Positions 52,401-60,152 of a stretch of DNA of 64,000 nt are shown here, piece after piece. The stretch's first letter is position 1; every line of letters begins with the position of its first letter. The notes beneath the pieces were generated by a model, which did no database searches, had not been told where the DNA came from, and was given only the letters and a program-made list of their open reading frames with translations. The translations under genes were made by a program, and so were the position numbers. This DNA comes from Actinomadura_E scrupuli (GTDB taxonomy: Bacteria > Actinomycetota > Actinomycetes > Streptosporangiales > Streptosporangiaceae), in the NCBI RefSeq assembly GCF_050971785.1, contig NZ_JBPCCU010000013.1, positions 1 to 64,000 of the forward strand. Reading direction: 5' to 3'.

Positions 52401-52595
52401 CAGAGAGATGTCCTCGTGATCGAACCCGAGTTCGCGAAGCTTTCTGACCTGATCAGGGGTGAGCTGCCCGGCGAAGACCTCGAGCCGGTCCTTGCCGCGA
52501 TCGGAGCCCGGCGGGGCGGCCGCGGCCGGGGTGGCCACGACCAGTCCGGCCCCCAATGTGATCGCAGCAAAGAACGACGTCATAACGCGCCGCAT
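49497..52595 (-). CDS. large secreted M14 zinc carboxypeptidase
   Basis: A 1032-residue exported enzyme. The signal peptide (MRRVMTSFFAAITLGAGLVV) ends at PAAAAP. A propeptide-like part is followed by the M14 domain with zinc ligands H184 and E187 (HAREWIT) and H317 (INYHSAAE), the substrate-binding NRNFGYKWG, and catalytic E387 (ITPEMSTC). Residues after about 480 hold beta domains similar to the C-terminal part of immune inhibitor A and MAM-like modules (FQTSFDTEAAWDFVFVEAH; SYASDWGTQGIGMFVDDAKV). It cleaves C-terminal residues from extracellular peptides. GGAGG precedes the ATG. Its size is typical of actinomycete members. Confidence 0.93.
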   Translation of the reverse strand: MRRVMTSFFAAITLGAGLVVATPAAAAPPGSDRGKDRLEVFAGQLTPDQVRKLRELGFDHEDISLGKAVNGKAGVEVVMSRTQGDALRAKGVPLQVKKIDGQTAAQRSKVLADQGKVFRPYSGAGNIREEIVNAANAYPGIAKAVDIGKSLQGKPITAVRVTKGARTLETGGKRPAVVFQATQHAREWITPENVRRQLHHFLDNYGKNAEITKIVDTTDLWFIPVVNVDGYDLTFNPDFRMWRKNVRDNDGDGQITTADGVDPNRNFGYKWGYDNEGSSPVPDSQTYRGTGPNSEPETKAQDAFVKRVRPKYLINYHSAAELLLYGVGWQTQTPSPDDRLFTALLGDDEHPAVPGYDPDIGAELYTTNGDTDGYVTKRYGTLAITPEMSTCQTASNIDPDDQWKPEDCLSVFHFPDDEKLIQQEFEKNLPLAIATAKSAQTPDQPVSVVGKTTPDLVIDPFEVSQGRTQPVAVEARRSLKNLRLRYRVNGGSTRTDGTREWRGGERYGDENDLYYAEFRGTVRGTKPGDKVEVWFTAEKQRKPISSQPFTYTVADDIGGDVLVLAAEDVTGASPAQGATEAKYASAYTKALTAAGRSFDVYDVDKRGRKAPHHLGVLSHYKAVVWESGDDVVTRAVGQPGGTAAKLAVDVELNVRDYLNEGGKLLYTGKYAGLAQGADGAYFYEPDVPAQPECSVRADPPCLPILNDFLQYYLGAYNYADGGGTGTDGKPYPVKGAGGAFTGFQSTLNGGDSANNQDHTASFLTTSSFLPTTQFPQFSSSAPIKWDRPGGAPFDPKTGDWYAYSQAADVSYKRLSQTVDLTGKGSGKLTFQTSFDTEAAWDFVFVEAHTVGADDWTTLPDANGHTNQATGESCAAAWRTLHPFTSRYQGADCSPTGTTGVWHAASGKSNGWQEWSIDLSAYAGKKVELSISYASDWGTQGIGMFVDDAKVTVDGATVSETSFETDLGGWTVAGPPPGSAPAANDWIRSQRAFEEGAGVVTKDTVYVGFGAEGLTTQAARTNFVKKALKHLLG

Positions 52596-52819
52596 CGCGC
52601 CTCCTCTACGGGGGGTGCCGAAGAGCTCGCGCAGCACGCGAGCCCCACGACGGGGGGAGAAGATCAGCTTCTGCCATGGCAAGGGGCCGGTCAATGTCAG
52701 GTAAAAGTTTCGTCAATACTTGACGTGCGACTCGGTTTCCGTCGCGCGCACTCGTCCGGGTCGGCACTCGGTGCGCCGCGGTCAGCGTTCTCTCGGAGGC
52801 TGCGGATCCTGCAACCGCA

Positions 52820-53909
52820 CCCGATACAGGCGCGTCACCCCGGCTTCCCTGCCGTGGCAGTTCGGCGAGCTGTTCGCGGACGACGTCAGGTCCGCCGAGT
52901 TCGAGCGGCTGCAGGAGTCCTTCGGCCATGACAAGAACCTGCTCGTGGCGGGTCAGGTCGTCGGTTGGATCTCGCCGGAGTCCAGCAGGGCCGTCACCGC
53001 GAGCGGCGCCAGCACCTGGTCGCCGCGCAGCCGGTGCAGCAACGGCGTACCCTCACCAAGCGCCATGGTCACCACGCTCAGCATCGCCGCGGCCCGGCCT
53101 CGGAACGGACAGGTGCGTACGGCTTCCAGCAGCGGCTCCGGATCACCGTCGTGCGTGGCCAGCCAGCCCCCGATCTCCACTGTGCCCGTCTCGGCCGTGT
53201 AGTGCTCGGCGACCACCCCGAGCAGACCGGCAGGCGGTGCACCGGCCAGCTCGCCGACCAGGCTGGCCTCCCGCCCTCGGCCAGCAGCCGGGCGCGCATC
53301 GCTCGGGTGCCCAGCGGGGTCAGCTTGACGAGCTGGCCGGGCTTGGCGAGCTCGTCGCGGAGCCGTGCCGCCACCTCGCGTGCGTATGGCCCCTCCGCCC
53401 CGACCGGCGGCACGAAATCCTCGGCGAGGTCCATGGCGTACGACTCATCGGCCAAGCCGTAGGTCACCTCCACTGCGCCCAGCGCCTCCAACGCCAGAAC
53501 TTCGCGACACCATAACGAGAGGGATCAGCGACTGCGGGTCGGAACTCTTCGGCGGCCTCCGCCACGGCCGCCTCGTTCTCCAGCAGCGAGGCCCCGCGCG
53601 GATCCAGCAGGCCACCTGCCGCCAGGAACCGCAACCACGTCACCAGGCTCGCCGGGACCCCCTCCAGTTCCGCCGGATCAGCGGCCACCCGCCGCGGGAT
53701 CCACTCCAGCAGCAACCTGCGCACATCGGCAGGTGTCCAGAACGCCAGCCGTCCGTCCGAACTCAGATGCCGTGAGTCCAGAGCCGCAGCGAACACCATC
53801 GGGTCAGCCGGGAGCCCTTCGGCCCGCGCCCATGCCACAGCGGCGAGTCAGCAGTTCCTGCGCGGCCTGGTATTCATCACCCTGCTCGATCTCGAAGAAC
53901 GTACGCATC
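52820..53909 (-). pseudogene. conserved hypothetical gene broken by four frameshifts
   Basis: On the minus strand the coding sequence starts with MRTFFEIEQGDEYQAAQELLTRR (53909). It continues in a second frame as VAWARAEGLPADPMVFAAALDSRHLSSDGRLAFWTPADV, in a third as LGAVEVTYGLADESYAMDLAEDF, in a fourth as VVAEHYTAETGTVEIGGWLATHDGD, and in a fifth as DDLTRHEQVLVMAEGLLQPLELGG. The breaks fall near 53840, 53490, 53270 and 52965. Each shift is in the direction expected from loss of one base. The protein type is an actinomycete hypothetical whose function I do not know. The left end is uncertain. Confidence 0.7.
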
Positions 53910-54205
53910 CGATAACGCTACCGGCCTGCAAACCGAGCGGGGCGCATCAACTAAGGAGAACGCCATCTCGATCCTGCCCGTCCCGGACGACGCCCCTTTG
54001 CCGATCAGAAAACCCAGTCAGAAAACCCAGGTCGCGACCCCGTGGCCGTATGCCAGGACGGGTAGACATCGTCCGTGGACGCTCGTGCGATGAGGCCTGC
54101 GACCTCCAGCAGCCCTGCCGCCCGGCCTGCGGGCCCTGATGAAAGACATTGGCACTGGGGATCTCCGGCCTTCGCCACCGCGAGCGCGGGGACCCCCGGG
54201 CACCT

Positions 54206-55153
54206 TCAGGGGATCGTGACGTCGCTGATCTCGATCTTCTTGTTGGGCTTGCCGTCTCCGGCACCGGTGGAGTCGTCCGACCCCGCGTTCGCCACCTGGT
54301 CGATGACGTCCAGCCCCGAGGTCACCTGGCCGAAGACGGTGTAGTCGGGCGGCAGGGTCGTCGAGTCTCCGTAGACGATGAAGAACTGGCTGCCGTTGCT
54401 GTCGGGCTGCTGGCTGTGCGCCATCGCCAGGACACCGCGGGTGTACCTGGCGCCGGTGGTGTTCTCGTTGGCGAACCGGTATCCCGGTCCGCCCGTCCCC
54501 GTGCCCGTCGGATCCCCGCACTGCAGCACCCGAAGGGATCCGCTGGTCAGCCGGTGGCACTGCGTGTTGTCGAAGTAGTTCTGCCGACTCAGGAAGGCGA
54601 ACGATCCGACCGAGCACGGTGCCTTCGCCGCGTCGAGGCTCACCCCCACGTCACCGAGGTTGGTCTTGATGGTGGCCCCGACCGTGCCCTTGTAGACCGG
54701 CTGGGCCGGTGGCCGGCCGAGACCCGGTGGCGCGCCCGGATCGGAAGACTCCAGGTAGTTGCACGCGCCCGTGACCTGGGCTGGACTACTCCCGAAGGCG
54801 CCGGGAGTGCTGCCCCCATCCGGGGTGGCGCCGCTGTCGGGGGTGCTCGTCGACGCGGCCACGCCGACGACGACGGCATAGATGATGATGCCGATCACCT
54901 GCACCGCGCCGAGAATGGTGCCGATCAGCGCGAACGTCTTCGCCTTGTTCGAGGAGTCCACCGCTCCGGCGTGGTCACCCTGCTGGAACTTGCCGTTGAC
55001 CTGGGCGGCGAAGATGATCGAGACGATGCCCAGGATCTGGCAGCAGAACAGCGTGATGATGGCCCAGACGAGGTGATTGGGCGGAGGAGCCTGGTGGTGA
55101 CCCCGGCCGGGCGGAGGCTGCGGTCCGTAGCCTGGCCCAATGCCATAACTCAT
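54206..55153 (-). CDS. membrane-anchored cyclophilin-type peptidyl-prolyl isomerase with dispanin domain
   Basis: A 315-residue protein. A Gly/Pro-rich N-terminus leads into a CD225/dispanin-like two-helix membrane domain (NHLVWAIITLFCCQILGIVSI, then FALIGTILGAVQVIGIIIYAV). An extracellular linker and a cyclophilin domain follow (ATIKTNLGDVGVSLD, YFDNTQCHRLT, GSQFFIVYGDSTTLPPDYTVFGQV). It should catalyse proline isomerisation in exported proteins at the outer face of the membrane. Some active-site residues differ from canonical cyclophilins (HRLTSGSLRVLQCGDP), as in other divergent actinomycete members. ATG 55153 has GGAGAAG upstream. Confidence 0.85.
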   Translation of the reverse strand: MSYGIGPGYGPQPPPGRGHHQAPPPNHLVWAIITLFCCQILGIVSIIFAAQVNGKFQQGDHAGAVDSSNKAKTFALIGTILGAVQVIGIIIYAVVVGVAASTSTPDSGATPDGGSTPGAFGSSPAQVTGACNYLESSDPGAPPGLGRPPAQPVYKGTVGATIKTNLGDVGVSLDAAKAPCSVGSFAFLSRQNYFDNTQCHRLTSGSLRVLQCGDPTGTGTGGPGYRFANENTTGARYTRGVLAMAHSQQPDSNGSQFFIVYGDSTTLPPDYTVFGQVTSGLDVIDQVANAGSDDSTGAGDGKPNKKIEISDVTIP

Positions 55154-55317
55154 ATGTGCTTCTCCGTGGGCCGTAGTGCTCACCTCTGCCGAGGTGGCAG
55201 CCTAGCCGCGTCCGCGCATCAGGATCCTCGCAACGTGTCATGGCGTGTCATGGCGTCGACGAAGGATGCTCTTCCACTGATGCGACCCCGTATTGCGAGC
55301 GCTCTCGTCTGGCGGTC

Positions 55318-55360
55318 GACCATACCTAGGGGTATGGTCTCCGTACCATGGGGTATGGAG
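55318..55360 (+). promoter_or_regulatory. two tandem 22-base operators overlapping the monooxygenase start
   Basis: Operator 1 (55318-55339) has perfect 9-base arms GACCATACC/GGTATGGTC around TAGG. Operator 2 (55339-55360) has arms CTCCGTACC/GGTATGGAG (one mismatch) around ATGG. They share one base, so their centres are 21 bases (two helical turns) apart, and operator 2 includes the ATG at 55348. The TetR gene of the same operon should bind them. Confidence 0.75.
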
Positions 55361-56499
55361 CCGAGCTGGTCGCCCGCGCCCGGGACCTGGCGCCCGCGCT
55401 GGCGGGCCGCGCCCAGGCCGCCGAGGAGCGGCGCCGGCTGCCGGACGAGACCGTCACCGACCTGACCGGCTTCCTCGACGTCCTGGTGCCGAAGGCGGCC
55501 GGCGGACGGGAGCTGGATCTGGCCACCGCCGTCGGGATCTGCCGGGAGATCGGCGCAGGGTGCACCTCCACCGGGTGGCTGTCGGCCATCTACCTGCTGC
55601 ACAACTGGATGCTCTCGCTCTTCCCCAAGCGGGCCCAGCACGAGGTGTTCGCGAACCGGCCGTACGCGCTCGCGCCCTGCGTCCTGGCCCCGACCGGCAG
55701 CGCCGAACCTGCCGAGGGCGGCCACCGGCTCACCGGCCGCTGGTCGTGGGGCAGCGGGGTCATGCACGCCGACTGGGTGATGGTGACCGCTCTGACCGGC
55801 GCCTTCGAGCCACGCGTGTTCCTGCTGCCGCGGGCGGAGGTGACCGTGCACGACGTCTGGCACGTCAGCGGGATGCGCGCCACCGGCAGCAACGACATCG
55901 AGGCCCGCGGCGCCTTCGTGCCCGAGCACCGATCCCTGCCGCTGCTCGACGTGGCGCGGGGCACGACCCCGGGAGCCGCCCTGCACGAGGGCCCGGCGTA
56001 CCGCTGGCCGCTGGTGCCGGTGCTGACCCTGGTCGGGGCGTCCCCGGTGCTCGGCGCGGCGGAGGGCCTGCTGGCCCGGTTCCGGGAACGCCTGGAGTCC
56101 CGGGTGATGGCCTACACCGGGATCAAGCAGCGCGACCTGATGAGCGGGCAGATCCGGCTGGCCAGGGCCACCGCCGAGCTCGCCGCCGCCCGCCTGCTGC
56201 TGGAGGACGCCGTCGCGGCGCTGGAGCGGACCTACGCCTCAAGTGGGCGCTACACGCTCGCCGACCGGGCCCGGGCCCGGCTGGTGGGCGCGCACGTCGT
56301 CGGTACGGCCCGTACCGTCGTCGGCGACCTGTGCGTGGCCGCGGGCGCGAGCGCGCAGTTCATGGACTCGCCGTTCCAGCGCGTGCAGCGCGATGTCGCT
56401 ACGATCTCGGGCCATGTCGTGTTCGACCTGGACGCGACCTACGCCCTGTACGGCAAGGTCGAACTCGGTGTCGAGCTGGACCCGACCACCCTGGTGTGA
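55348..56499 (+). CDS. flavin-dependent monooxygenase of the acyl-CoA dehydrogenase fold (HsaA-like)
   Basis: A 383-residue protein of the acyl-CoA dehydrogenase-like flavin monooxygenase group (HsaA, HpaB-type oxygenase component). Typical segments are PKAAGGRELDLATAVGICREIGAGCTSTGW, GRWSWGSGVMHADWVMV, and DVWHVSGMRATGSNDIEARGAFVPEHR. Such enzymes hydroxylate phenols, sterol rings or polyketides with reduced flavin from a separate reductase; none is nearby. The start codon lies inside an operator. A TetR regulator gene begins 2 bases after its stop. Confidence 0.82.
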   Translation: MGYGAELVARARDLAPALAGRAQAAEERRRLPDETVTDLTGFLDVLVPKAAGGRELDLATAVGICREIGAGCTSTGWLSAIYLLHNWMLSLFPKRAQHEVFANRPYALAPCVLAPTGSAEPAEGGHRLTGRWSWGSGVMHADWVMVTALTGAFEPRVFLLPRAEVTVHDVWHVSGMRATGSNDIEARGAFVPEHRSLPLLDVARGTTPGAALHEGPAYRWPLVPVLTLVGASPVLGAAEGLLARFRERLESRVMAYTGIKQRDLMSGQIRLARATAELAAARLLLEDAVAALERTYASSGRYTLADRARARLVGAHVVGTARTVVGDLCVAAGASAQFMDSPFQRVQRDVATISGHVVFDLDATYALYGKVELGVELDPTTLV

Positions 56500-56501
56500 C
56501 G

Positions 56502-57062
56502 ATGCCGACGAACCACCGCAGGACCCGGCGCGACTGGATCGAGGCGGCCTACGCCGCGCTGGCCCGGGACGGCGAGCGCGGCATCACCGTCAACGGCCTC
56601 GCCGCCCGGCTGGGGGTCACGAAGGGCAGCTTCTACTGGCACTTCCCCGACCGGGCCGCACTCGTGCAGGCCCTGCTGGACCGCTGGGCCTACGAGCGTA
56701 CCGACGAGCTGCTGGCCGTCGATCTCGGCGGGACCGGCCCGGCGGACCGCCTGCGCCGGATGCACGAGCTCGGCAGAGAGGTCGCGCCGATCGACCGGGC
56801 GATGCGCTTGTGGGCGGAGAACGACCCGAAGGTCGCCGAGGCCGTACGGCACGCCGACGAGAGTCTGATCGGCCATCTCACCGCCATCCTCGGCGAGCTG
56901 GGCTTCCCACCCGACGACGCCGGACTGCGCGCGGTCATGATGCTGCGGGTCACGGTCGGCGGCTATTTCGTGGCGTCCACGGCGAACACCGGGCCCGACG
57001 GGTTCGAACGATCCCTCGGCCTCTTCCTGGCGGGACGGAGCGAGGCGTCCGACCACCCGTGA
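56502..57062 (+). CDS. TetR-family regulator of the monooxygenase operon
   Basis: A 186-residue TetR repressor: helix-turn-helix IEAAYAALARDGERGITVNGLAARLGVTKGSFYWHFPDRAALV (residues 12 to 55), then a helical ligand domain. It is the second gene of the operon, 2 bases after the monooxygenase stop, and likely represses the operon through the tandem dyads at 55318-55360. The inducer is probably the monooxygenase substrate or product. No unusual features. Confidence 0.9.
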   Translation: MPTNHRRTRRDWIEAAYAALARDGERGITVNGLAARLGVTKGSFYWHFPDRAALVQALLDRWAYERTDELLAVDLGGTGPADRLRRMHELGREVAPIDRAMRLWAENDPKVAEAVRHADESLIGHLTAILGELGFPPDDAGLRAVMMLRVTVGGYFVASTANTGPDGFERSLGLFLAGRSEASDHP

Positions 57063-57180
57063 GCCCGCGATCGCCGGCGGGGGCTCCTCCGCACGCGGCC
57101 GACCACCCCGCGAGCCCGCACGGGCGGGACCGACGGCGAACCCCTGCACCGCGAACACCAGGCCCCGGCCCGGTGCCGGC

Positions 57181-57471
57181 TCAGCCGGCGCGAGCGTGGC
57201 CGAGGCGGAACCCCATCCGCTCACGGAGCAGGTAGAGCGCCTCCTCCGGGGTCGTCCCGGCGGCCTGGGCCCGTACGACGCGCAGACCCTGCGCGATGAC
57301 GACCTGGGCGAGCGCGGGTCGCGGCGGCGCCGGATCCGCCAGGAGGCTGAGCGTCAGCCGGGCGGTCGGCTCGGGCTCTCCGAGCTCGGACATGACGTCC
57401 ATCAGCATTTCCCGGGCGAGTTCGATGTCGCCGGCGGACACGGCCCCTGATGTCAGAACTTGGATGTTCAT
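57181..57471 (-). CDS. small RaiA/HPF-like protein
   Basis: A 96-residue protein (MNIQVLTSGAVSAGDIELAREML ... LTLSLLADPAPPRPALAQVVIAQG ... EEALYLLRERMGFRLGHA) that matches the pattern of the N-terminal domain of ribosome hibernation factors (RaiA/HPF). It lacks the C-terminal dimerisation domain of long HPF. A role in ribosome stabilisation is possible, but the similarity is by pattern only. I start at MNIQV because upstream codons look non-coding. Confidence 0.55.
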   Translation of the reverse strand: MNIQVLTSGAVSAGDIELAREMLMDVMSELGEPEPTARLTLSLLADPAPPRPALAQVVIAQGLRVVRAQAAGTTPEEALYLLRERMGFRLGHARAG

Positions 57472-57831
57472 GCCTGATAGACGTGGACCGCCCTCCCCCG
57501 GTGTTCCACCGACCACCGAGAGCAATCTCACGCCTCCGCCCGTTCCCGGATCCTCCCTGCTGAAGGGCCCTCCATCCCCCGCTGTGGCGAGCCTCACCAC
57601 GAAGACCATCCAGGCATCACCGGGCGACCGGGAGTCGACCGCTGCGTCTGATCGGGGTCTCGCCCGACCATGGCGATGCGCGAGAACCGGGCCTCGCTGC
57701 GGCGCGCGCTACGTCGCGGAGCTGCCCGCCGGGCTCGGCTTCGGCGCCGGCCCACTGCCGCCGAGGAAGGGCCGAACCGGCAGGAACCCGTCGTGGCCTC
57801 ATGACGGGCGAGACCACGACGGGCCACCGCG
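57472..57831. other. intergenic region, no gene seen
   Basis: This 360-base stretch between the RaiA-like gene and the DUF6292 gene contains several short open frames, none with a plausible start site or protein-like composition. No att-like repeat or tRNA is visible. Confidence 0.5.
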
Positions 57832-58224
57832 TCAGTACCTGCGCAGGCCGTCGAAGAGCCCGTCACGCGCATCGGCGGCACGGCGCCCGGCGGGCGCGAC
57901 CGTACGGCCGTCCCGGGCGAGCACGGCGAGTTCGCGCGGGTCGAGCAGGAGACCTCCGCCGAGCTCGGTGAGGTTCCGCAGCACGGTGCGCTCCCCTTGC
58001 CGGCCGGAGACGAAGTCACCGCGCACCCATCCGCGCCACTCGTCCCACACGAGCGCGAAGGAGTCCGTCACGATCGTCGCGTCGACCGGGCCCTTCGGGT
58101 CCAGCCAACTGCGCTCGACGCGCACCCCTAGGGCGTCGAGCGCATCGACCGCGTCGGTGATGTAACCACGCGCCTCATCGACCTCCGGGTCGGGGTGAGG
58201 CAGTGGCCGCTTTTCTTGGGACAT
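57832..58224 (-). CDS. DUF6292 family protein
   Basis: A 130-residue soluble protein: YITDAVDALDALGVRVERSWLDPKGPVDATI and VWDEWRGWVRGDFVSGRQGERTVLRNLTELGGGLLLDPRELAVL match the DUF6292 family of actinomycetes, commonly found near GntR-type regulators and integrative elements. Function is unknown. It has its own AAGGA ribosome site and lies 120 bases downstream of the first GntR gene on the same strand. Confidence 0.8.
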   Translation of the reverse strand: MSQEKRPLPHPDPEVDEARGYITDAVDALDALGVRVERSWLDPKGPVDATIVTDSFALVWDEWRGWVRGDFVSGRQGERTVLRNLTELGGGLLLDPRELAVLARDGRTVAPAGRRAADARDGLFDGLRRY

Positions 58225-58337
58225 ATGGCGTGTCCTTTCGAGATGGTGAAGACGAGTCCCGCCTGGGCGAAGACATGAGGTGGGATTTACCTCGCTTGCG
58301 TGGCTTGGCGGAGCACACCGGCACCGCCAAGTGGATC

Positions 58338-58357
58338 AACGGCATTACCCTGCCGTT
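58338..58357. terminator. short hairpin at the 3' end of the first GntR gene
   Basis: AACGGCA-TTACCC-TGCCGTT (7-base perfect arms) spans the GntR stop codon and is followed on the plus strand by TTCCCC. It may act as a weak terminator or a translational control between the GntR and DUF6292 genes. Confidence 0.45.
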
Positions 58358-59190
58358 TTCCCCTCTCCAGAGGAGCCGGAATCATGCTCCTCCAGCTCCC
58401 TGACCTGTGCGGGAACGTCGCCGCCGAGGATTCGAAATACATTTCGACCCGGCGCCGACACCGTTACGGTCAGCCGGAAAGGGACGTCATTCTGGTCGTA
58501 GGCGGTGCGGATGACCTCGAGCACCGCGAGGCTGTCCTTGGACAGCCCGAAGAAATCGAGTTCGTCGGGGGTCGGCTGGCGCGCCGTCATCTCGTCCTCG
58601 TACCACGCCTGCTCGCGGCCCCGGTCGTGGAGATAGACGACGGTGCCGTCCTTGATGTCCTCCGCCTCGAGGAGCAGAGGCGCCTTCTCCATCGCGAGCT
58701 TGAGCGAGAAGTACGAGGTCTGGATCGAGTTGGGCACGTCGTCGATGTAGCGGAACTGGGTACGCGCCACCAGTTGGGCGCCGACCGCCGTGTCCAGCTT
58801 TTCGGCCAGCCGTTTGTTGGCCTTCTTCATCTCGACGGTGAGAGGGCCCACCGTCGCCATCCGGCCCTGAAGCGCGGCTTCGAGGACCCAGGCTTCACCC
58901 TCGCCGCCGCCGAACCCCTTGCCCACGGCGCCTTTACCGGCGAGGTCGACGTGACTGAGGGTGCTGGTGAGCGGCTTGACGGGTTTGGCGATGATGGTGC
59001 CCACCTTCGGCTGGGTGCTCACCAGCCCGCCCCGCTTGAGCTCACGCAACGCTTCCTTGACGGTGTTGATCGAGACGTCGAAGCGTACGGCCAGCTCCTT
59101 CTCGGTCAGCTTGTCTCCGGGCTGGAGCACGCCTTCCTCTATCTGACCTCGGAGTTCGTCCGCGATCTGCCGGTACTTCGCCTCAACCAC
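58345..59190 (-). CDS. GntR-family regulator with UTRA domain (paralogue 1)
   Basis: A 281-residue regulator with a GntR winged helix (KYRQIADELRGQIEEGVLQPGDKL ... SINTVKEALRELKRGGLV) and a UTRA-type ligand domain. The effector domain shares clear blocks with the second GntR at 60153: SIQTSYF, LLEAEDI, ELDFFGL, TAYDQN and PFRLTVTV. GTG 59190 is preferred over 59196 because GAGGAG overlaps the latter. It is divergent from two small membrane-protein genes. Regulators of this type (KorSA-like) control transfer genes in actinomycete integrative elements. Confidence 0.88.
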   Translation of the reverse strand: MVEAKYRQIADELRGQIEEGVLQPGDKLTEKELAVRFDVSINTVKEALRELKRGGLVSTQPKVGTIIAKPVKPLTSTLSHVDLAGKGAVGKGFGGGEGEAWVLEAALQGRMATVGPLTVEMKKANKRLAEKLDTAVGAQLVARTQFRYIDDVPNSIQTSYFSLKLAMEKAPLLLEAEDIKDGTVVYLHDRGREQAWYEDEMTARQPTPDELDFFGLSKDSLAVLEVIRTAYDQNDVPFRLTVTVSAPGRNVFRILGGDVPAQVRELEEHDSGSSGEGKTAG

Positions 59191-59398
59191 GACCACTCCT
59201 CACGCGACCGGTTGTCTAGACCCATTCAGATGCGTCAACCACTTTGTTGGTGGAAGCGGTTTACGTCAGCTTATAGCGGTAAAACCTTCTTTAGGCAGAA
59301 GTTATCTAACCGGGTCCATAGAGGCTATCGGCCCGGACCCCCCATGGCACCTGGCGCGCCGGACACCGTCCGCGTCGAACTCGAGAAGGGTCCCGAAG

Positions 59399-59572
59399 AT
59401 GCTCGTCCTCATCCTCATCGGAGTCGCCGCGTTCGGCGTCTTCGTCGGCCATGTGTGCGGGTTCGGCCTGCGCACCCGGCACACCCAGCTCCACGCCGAG
59501 CCGCAAACCTCCCGCGACCTGCGCGACCGGCAGTCCGTCGGGTTCTGGGAGACCCACAGCCAGGATCGATAA
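59399..59572 (+). CDS. 57-residue membrane protein (paralogue of the one at 62630)
   Basis: A very small protein: one N-terminal membrane helix (MLVLILIGVAAFGVFVGHV) and a basic cytoplasmic tail with GFGLRTRHTQL and WETHSQDR. The protein at 62630 has the same plan (VFGIFFGHVVGFGVRTRRTRL, then RETHR), so they are paralogues. GAGAAGG lies about 10 bases before the ATG. It sits in the divergent region of the first GntR gene. No function is known; similar mini-proteins occur in integrative elements of actinomycetes. Confidence 0.7.
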   Translation: MLVLILIGVAAFGVFVGHVCGFGLRTRHTQLHAEPQTSRDLRDRQSVGFWETHSQDR

Positions 59573-59636
59573 GCCCGCACCGCACGCCCGCAAGAGCACG
59601 GGGGCGCGGGGCGCCGATGACGGAGGAGACGTCGCG

Positions 59637-59909
59637 GTGGACGAAAGGCCGGTCGCGTTCAGCGACCTCACTCAGCTGGACGGGGAACCGACCAGCCGCG
59701 CCACCCCGCACATCGAACGCATCCCGATCCGCCGTAAGGCATCTGGGGGCGCGACCGCCGCACCGGCAGGAGTCCTCGCCGGGATGGCCGTCACGGCGGG
59801 CATCACGGCGATCGGCCTCTGGATCGGCTCACCCACGTTGGTGATCACCATCTGCTGGATGATCACGATCTTGGTCGCGCTCGCCATCGGTGTCTCCCGG
59901 AGACGCTGA
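59637..59909 (+). CDS. 90-residue two-helix membrane protein (paralogue of the one at 62179)
   Basis: A 90-residue protein with a soluble N-terminus (FSDLTQLDGEPTSRATPHIERI) and two membrane helices (GVLAGMAVTAGITAIGLWI, LVITICWMITILVALAIGV). The N-terminal block matches DLTRQDGEPTPRADVQFVKV of the 127-residue protein at 62179. GGAGGAG lies 8 bases before the GTG. It follows the 57-residue gene by 64 bases and is probably co-transcribed. It could be a SpdB-like spread protein, but that is only suggested by size and context. Confidence 0.7.
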   Translation: MDERPVAFSDLTQLDGEPTSRATPHIERIPIRRKASGGATAAPAGVLAGMAVTAGITAIGLWIGSPTLVITICWMITILVALAIGVSRRR

Positions 59910-60152
59910 AGGACAGGCATGACGATGGGCCCGGCGATCCGGCCGCTCAGCGCGCGGGGTCGCCGGCGCTTGCGGCTGCCCTGGACCGGGTGTCAGTACC
60001 CCGGCCGCACTCGCCTCTCAAACATGTATGTCATTTGGCACATTTGATGCAAGTTTACCCGTGAGACAATAGAGAAGTTGCTATATGCCACACGGGTGGC
60101 GGGTCGGCGGCCCGACCAAGAGGCTCACCCGACAGGCGAAGGGAGTCCGCCG

